NCBI GenBank assembly: GCA_038924905.1
Contig: JBCKUK010000031.1
Coordinates: 1 to 15,137, forward strand
Origin: JBCKUK01 sp038924905
Lineage (GTDB): Bacteria; Pseudomonadota; Gammaproteobacteria; Burkholderiales; Methylophilaceae
DNA length: 15,137 nucleotides
Reading direction: 5' to 3'
The notes beneath the pieces were generated by a model. It made no database searches and was not told the origin of the DNA. It saw only the letters and a program-made list of their open reading frames with translations. A program made the position numbers and the translations under genes. This document shows positions 14,630-15,137 of the stretch, one piece after another. The first letter of the stretch is position 1, and every line of letters begins with the position of its first letter.

Positions 14630-15137
14630 CTTCTTCGTCACGCGCCCAGAACATGCGGTCTGGAATATATTGCCCCATGCCAGGGCGGAATGCATTTTGC
14701 AGTGATTGCCAGGTATATTCCTGCCCCTCGGCAACCGCTTCTTCTATGGTCAGGCCATGCGCCAGACAGGCGGCGATAGCCGAGGTGAGTGTGCAGCCCG
14801 AGCCATGATAGCTGCCCGGCAGGCGCTCCCAGTTGTAGGCTTTAATCAATCCATTTTCACCATAAAGCGTATTGACAACTTCAGCTGAGCGCTCATGCGT
14901 GCCGGTAATCAGCACAAATTCACAGCCCATGCCGAGCAGGCGCTGCGCGCTTTCATCCAGCGTGGCATTTTCTACATCTTCGTTTTCGTCATCAAAAAAA
15001 GCGAAGCGACGTGCTTCCAGGCTATTGGGTGTAATCAGGGTGGCCTGCGGGAATAGCAAATCAATCATCGCCGCCTGCATTTCGTCGCTGGATAGGTCAT
15101 CTCCGCGGCCAGACGATAGAATCGGGTCAATCAGCAA
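14610..15137 (-). CDS. thiD: Hydroxymethylpyrimidine/phosphomethylpyrimidine kinase, C-terminal part
   Basis: ThiD phosphorylates hydroxymethylpyrimidine and then its monophosphate to the diphosphate used by ThiE. The frame enters from the right edge of the window, so only the last ~176 residues are seen of a family near 260-280. Visible are DPILSSGRGDDL, the ATLITPNSLEA segment, LITGTHE, and the ribokinase-family anion-hole and catalytic motif LPGSYHGSGCTLTSAIAA (about 110-127 of the visible part). The C-terminus is rich in acidic residues (WARDEEDESNKD), and that coding stretch holds the thiE start. The usual bacterial motif here is P-G-T-x-HGTGCTLS; the PGSYHGSGCTLTS version is a known variant in proteobacteria. 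It is probably the first or an early gene of the thiD-thiE-hemL run. Confidence 0.92.
   Translation of the reverse strand: MLIDPILSSGRGDDLSSDEMQAAMIDLLFPQATLITPNSLEARRFAFFDDENEDVENATLDESAQRLLGMGCEFVLITGTHERSAEVVNTLYGENGLIKAYNWERLPGSYHGSGCTLTSAIAACLAHGLTIEEAVAEGQEYTWQSLQNAFRPGMGQYIPDRMFWARDEEDESNKD

Noticed and set aside
14630..14734. Longer thiE start at 14734
   Set aside because: The extension lies wholly within thiD and has no ThiE similarity; the start at 14629 gives the normal length.

Overview
The window is a stretch of bacterial chromosome, most likely from a betaproteobacterium of the Nitrosomonadales type. Methylophilaceae or a relative would fit, but this is an inference from the protein flavour, the gene neighbourhoods (thiD-thiE-hemL; thiG-apaG-mltA) and a stand-alone pqqA. 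No rRNA, tRNA or CRISPR array was seen. Most genes are on the minus strand and encode housekeeping metabolism: ammonium assimilation (gltB-gltD), tetrapyrrole synthesis (hemL, hemE), thiamine synthesis (thiD, thiE, a broken thiG) and cell-wall turnover (mltA).

Layout, left to right. Positions 1-672 are the right half of an ISL3-family insertion sequence whose end sits exactly where an lplT-like lysophospholipid transporter begins to match, so lplT (673-1693) has lost its first ~60 codons; it also carries a frameshift in a T run at 956-960. A 23-codon pqqA (1832-1903, plus strand) follows, then a bidirectional terminator (1956-1983). Next are mltA, apaG and the C-terminal half of thiG, all minus strand. 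thiG is broken at about 4064, where the reading frame passes into a short stretch resembling the inside of hemE. A brnT-brnA toxin-antitoxin pair (4131-4698) lies just beyond, and a remnant of a second, diverged hemE 3' end (4786-4842) lies on its other side, followed by the intact hemE (4908-5972). The interval 4064-4850 therefore looks like a rearrangement scar holding a toxin-antitoxin module.

Positions 6109-12228 hold gltD and gltB, the two subunits of NADPH glutamate synthase. To their right, a small plus-strand gene of unknown function (12419-12667) is preceded by a good sigma70-type promoter overlapped by a Fur-box-like sequence, suggesting iron-repressed expression. The window closes with hemL, thiE and the C-terminal part of thiD, apparently one minus-strand operon.

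Functionally, hemL (glutamate-1-semialdehyde to ALA) and hemE (uroporphyrinogen III to coproporphyrinogen III) serve the same haem pathway at separate loci. thiD and thiE make and join the pyrimidine half of thiamine, while the thiazole synthase copy here is a fragment, so a functional thiG would have to be elsewhere. pqqA encodes the PQQ precursor peptide, but none of the enzymes that process it is in view. No new multi-gene system is evident; the points of most interest are the hemE/thiG/brnTA scar, the orphan pqqA and the Fur-box gene.
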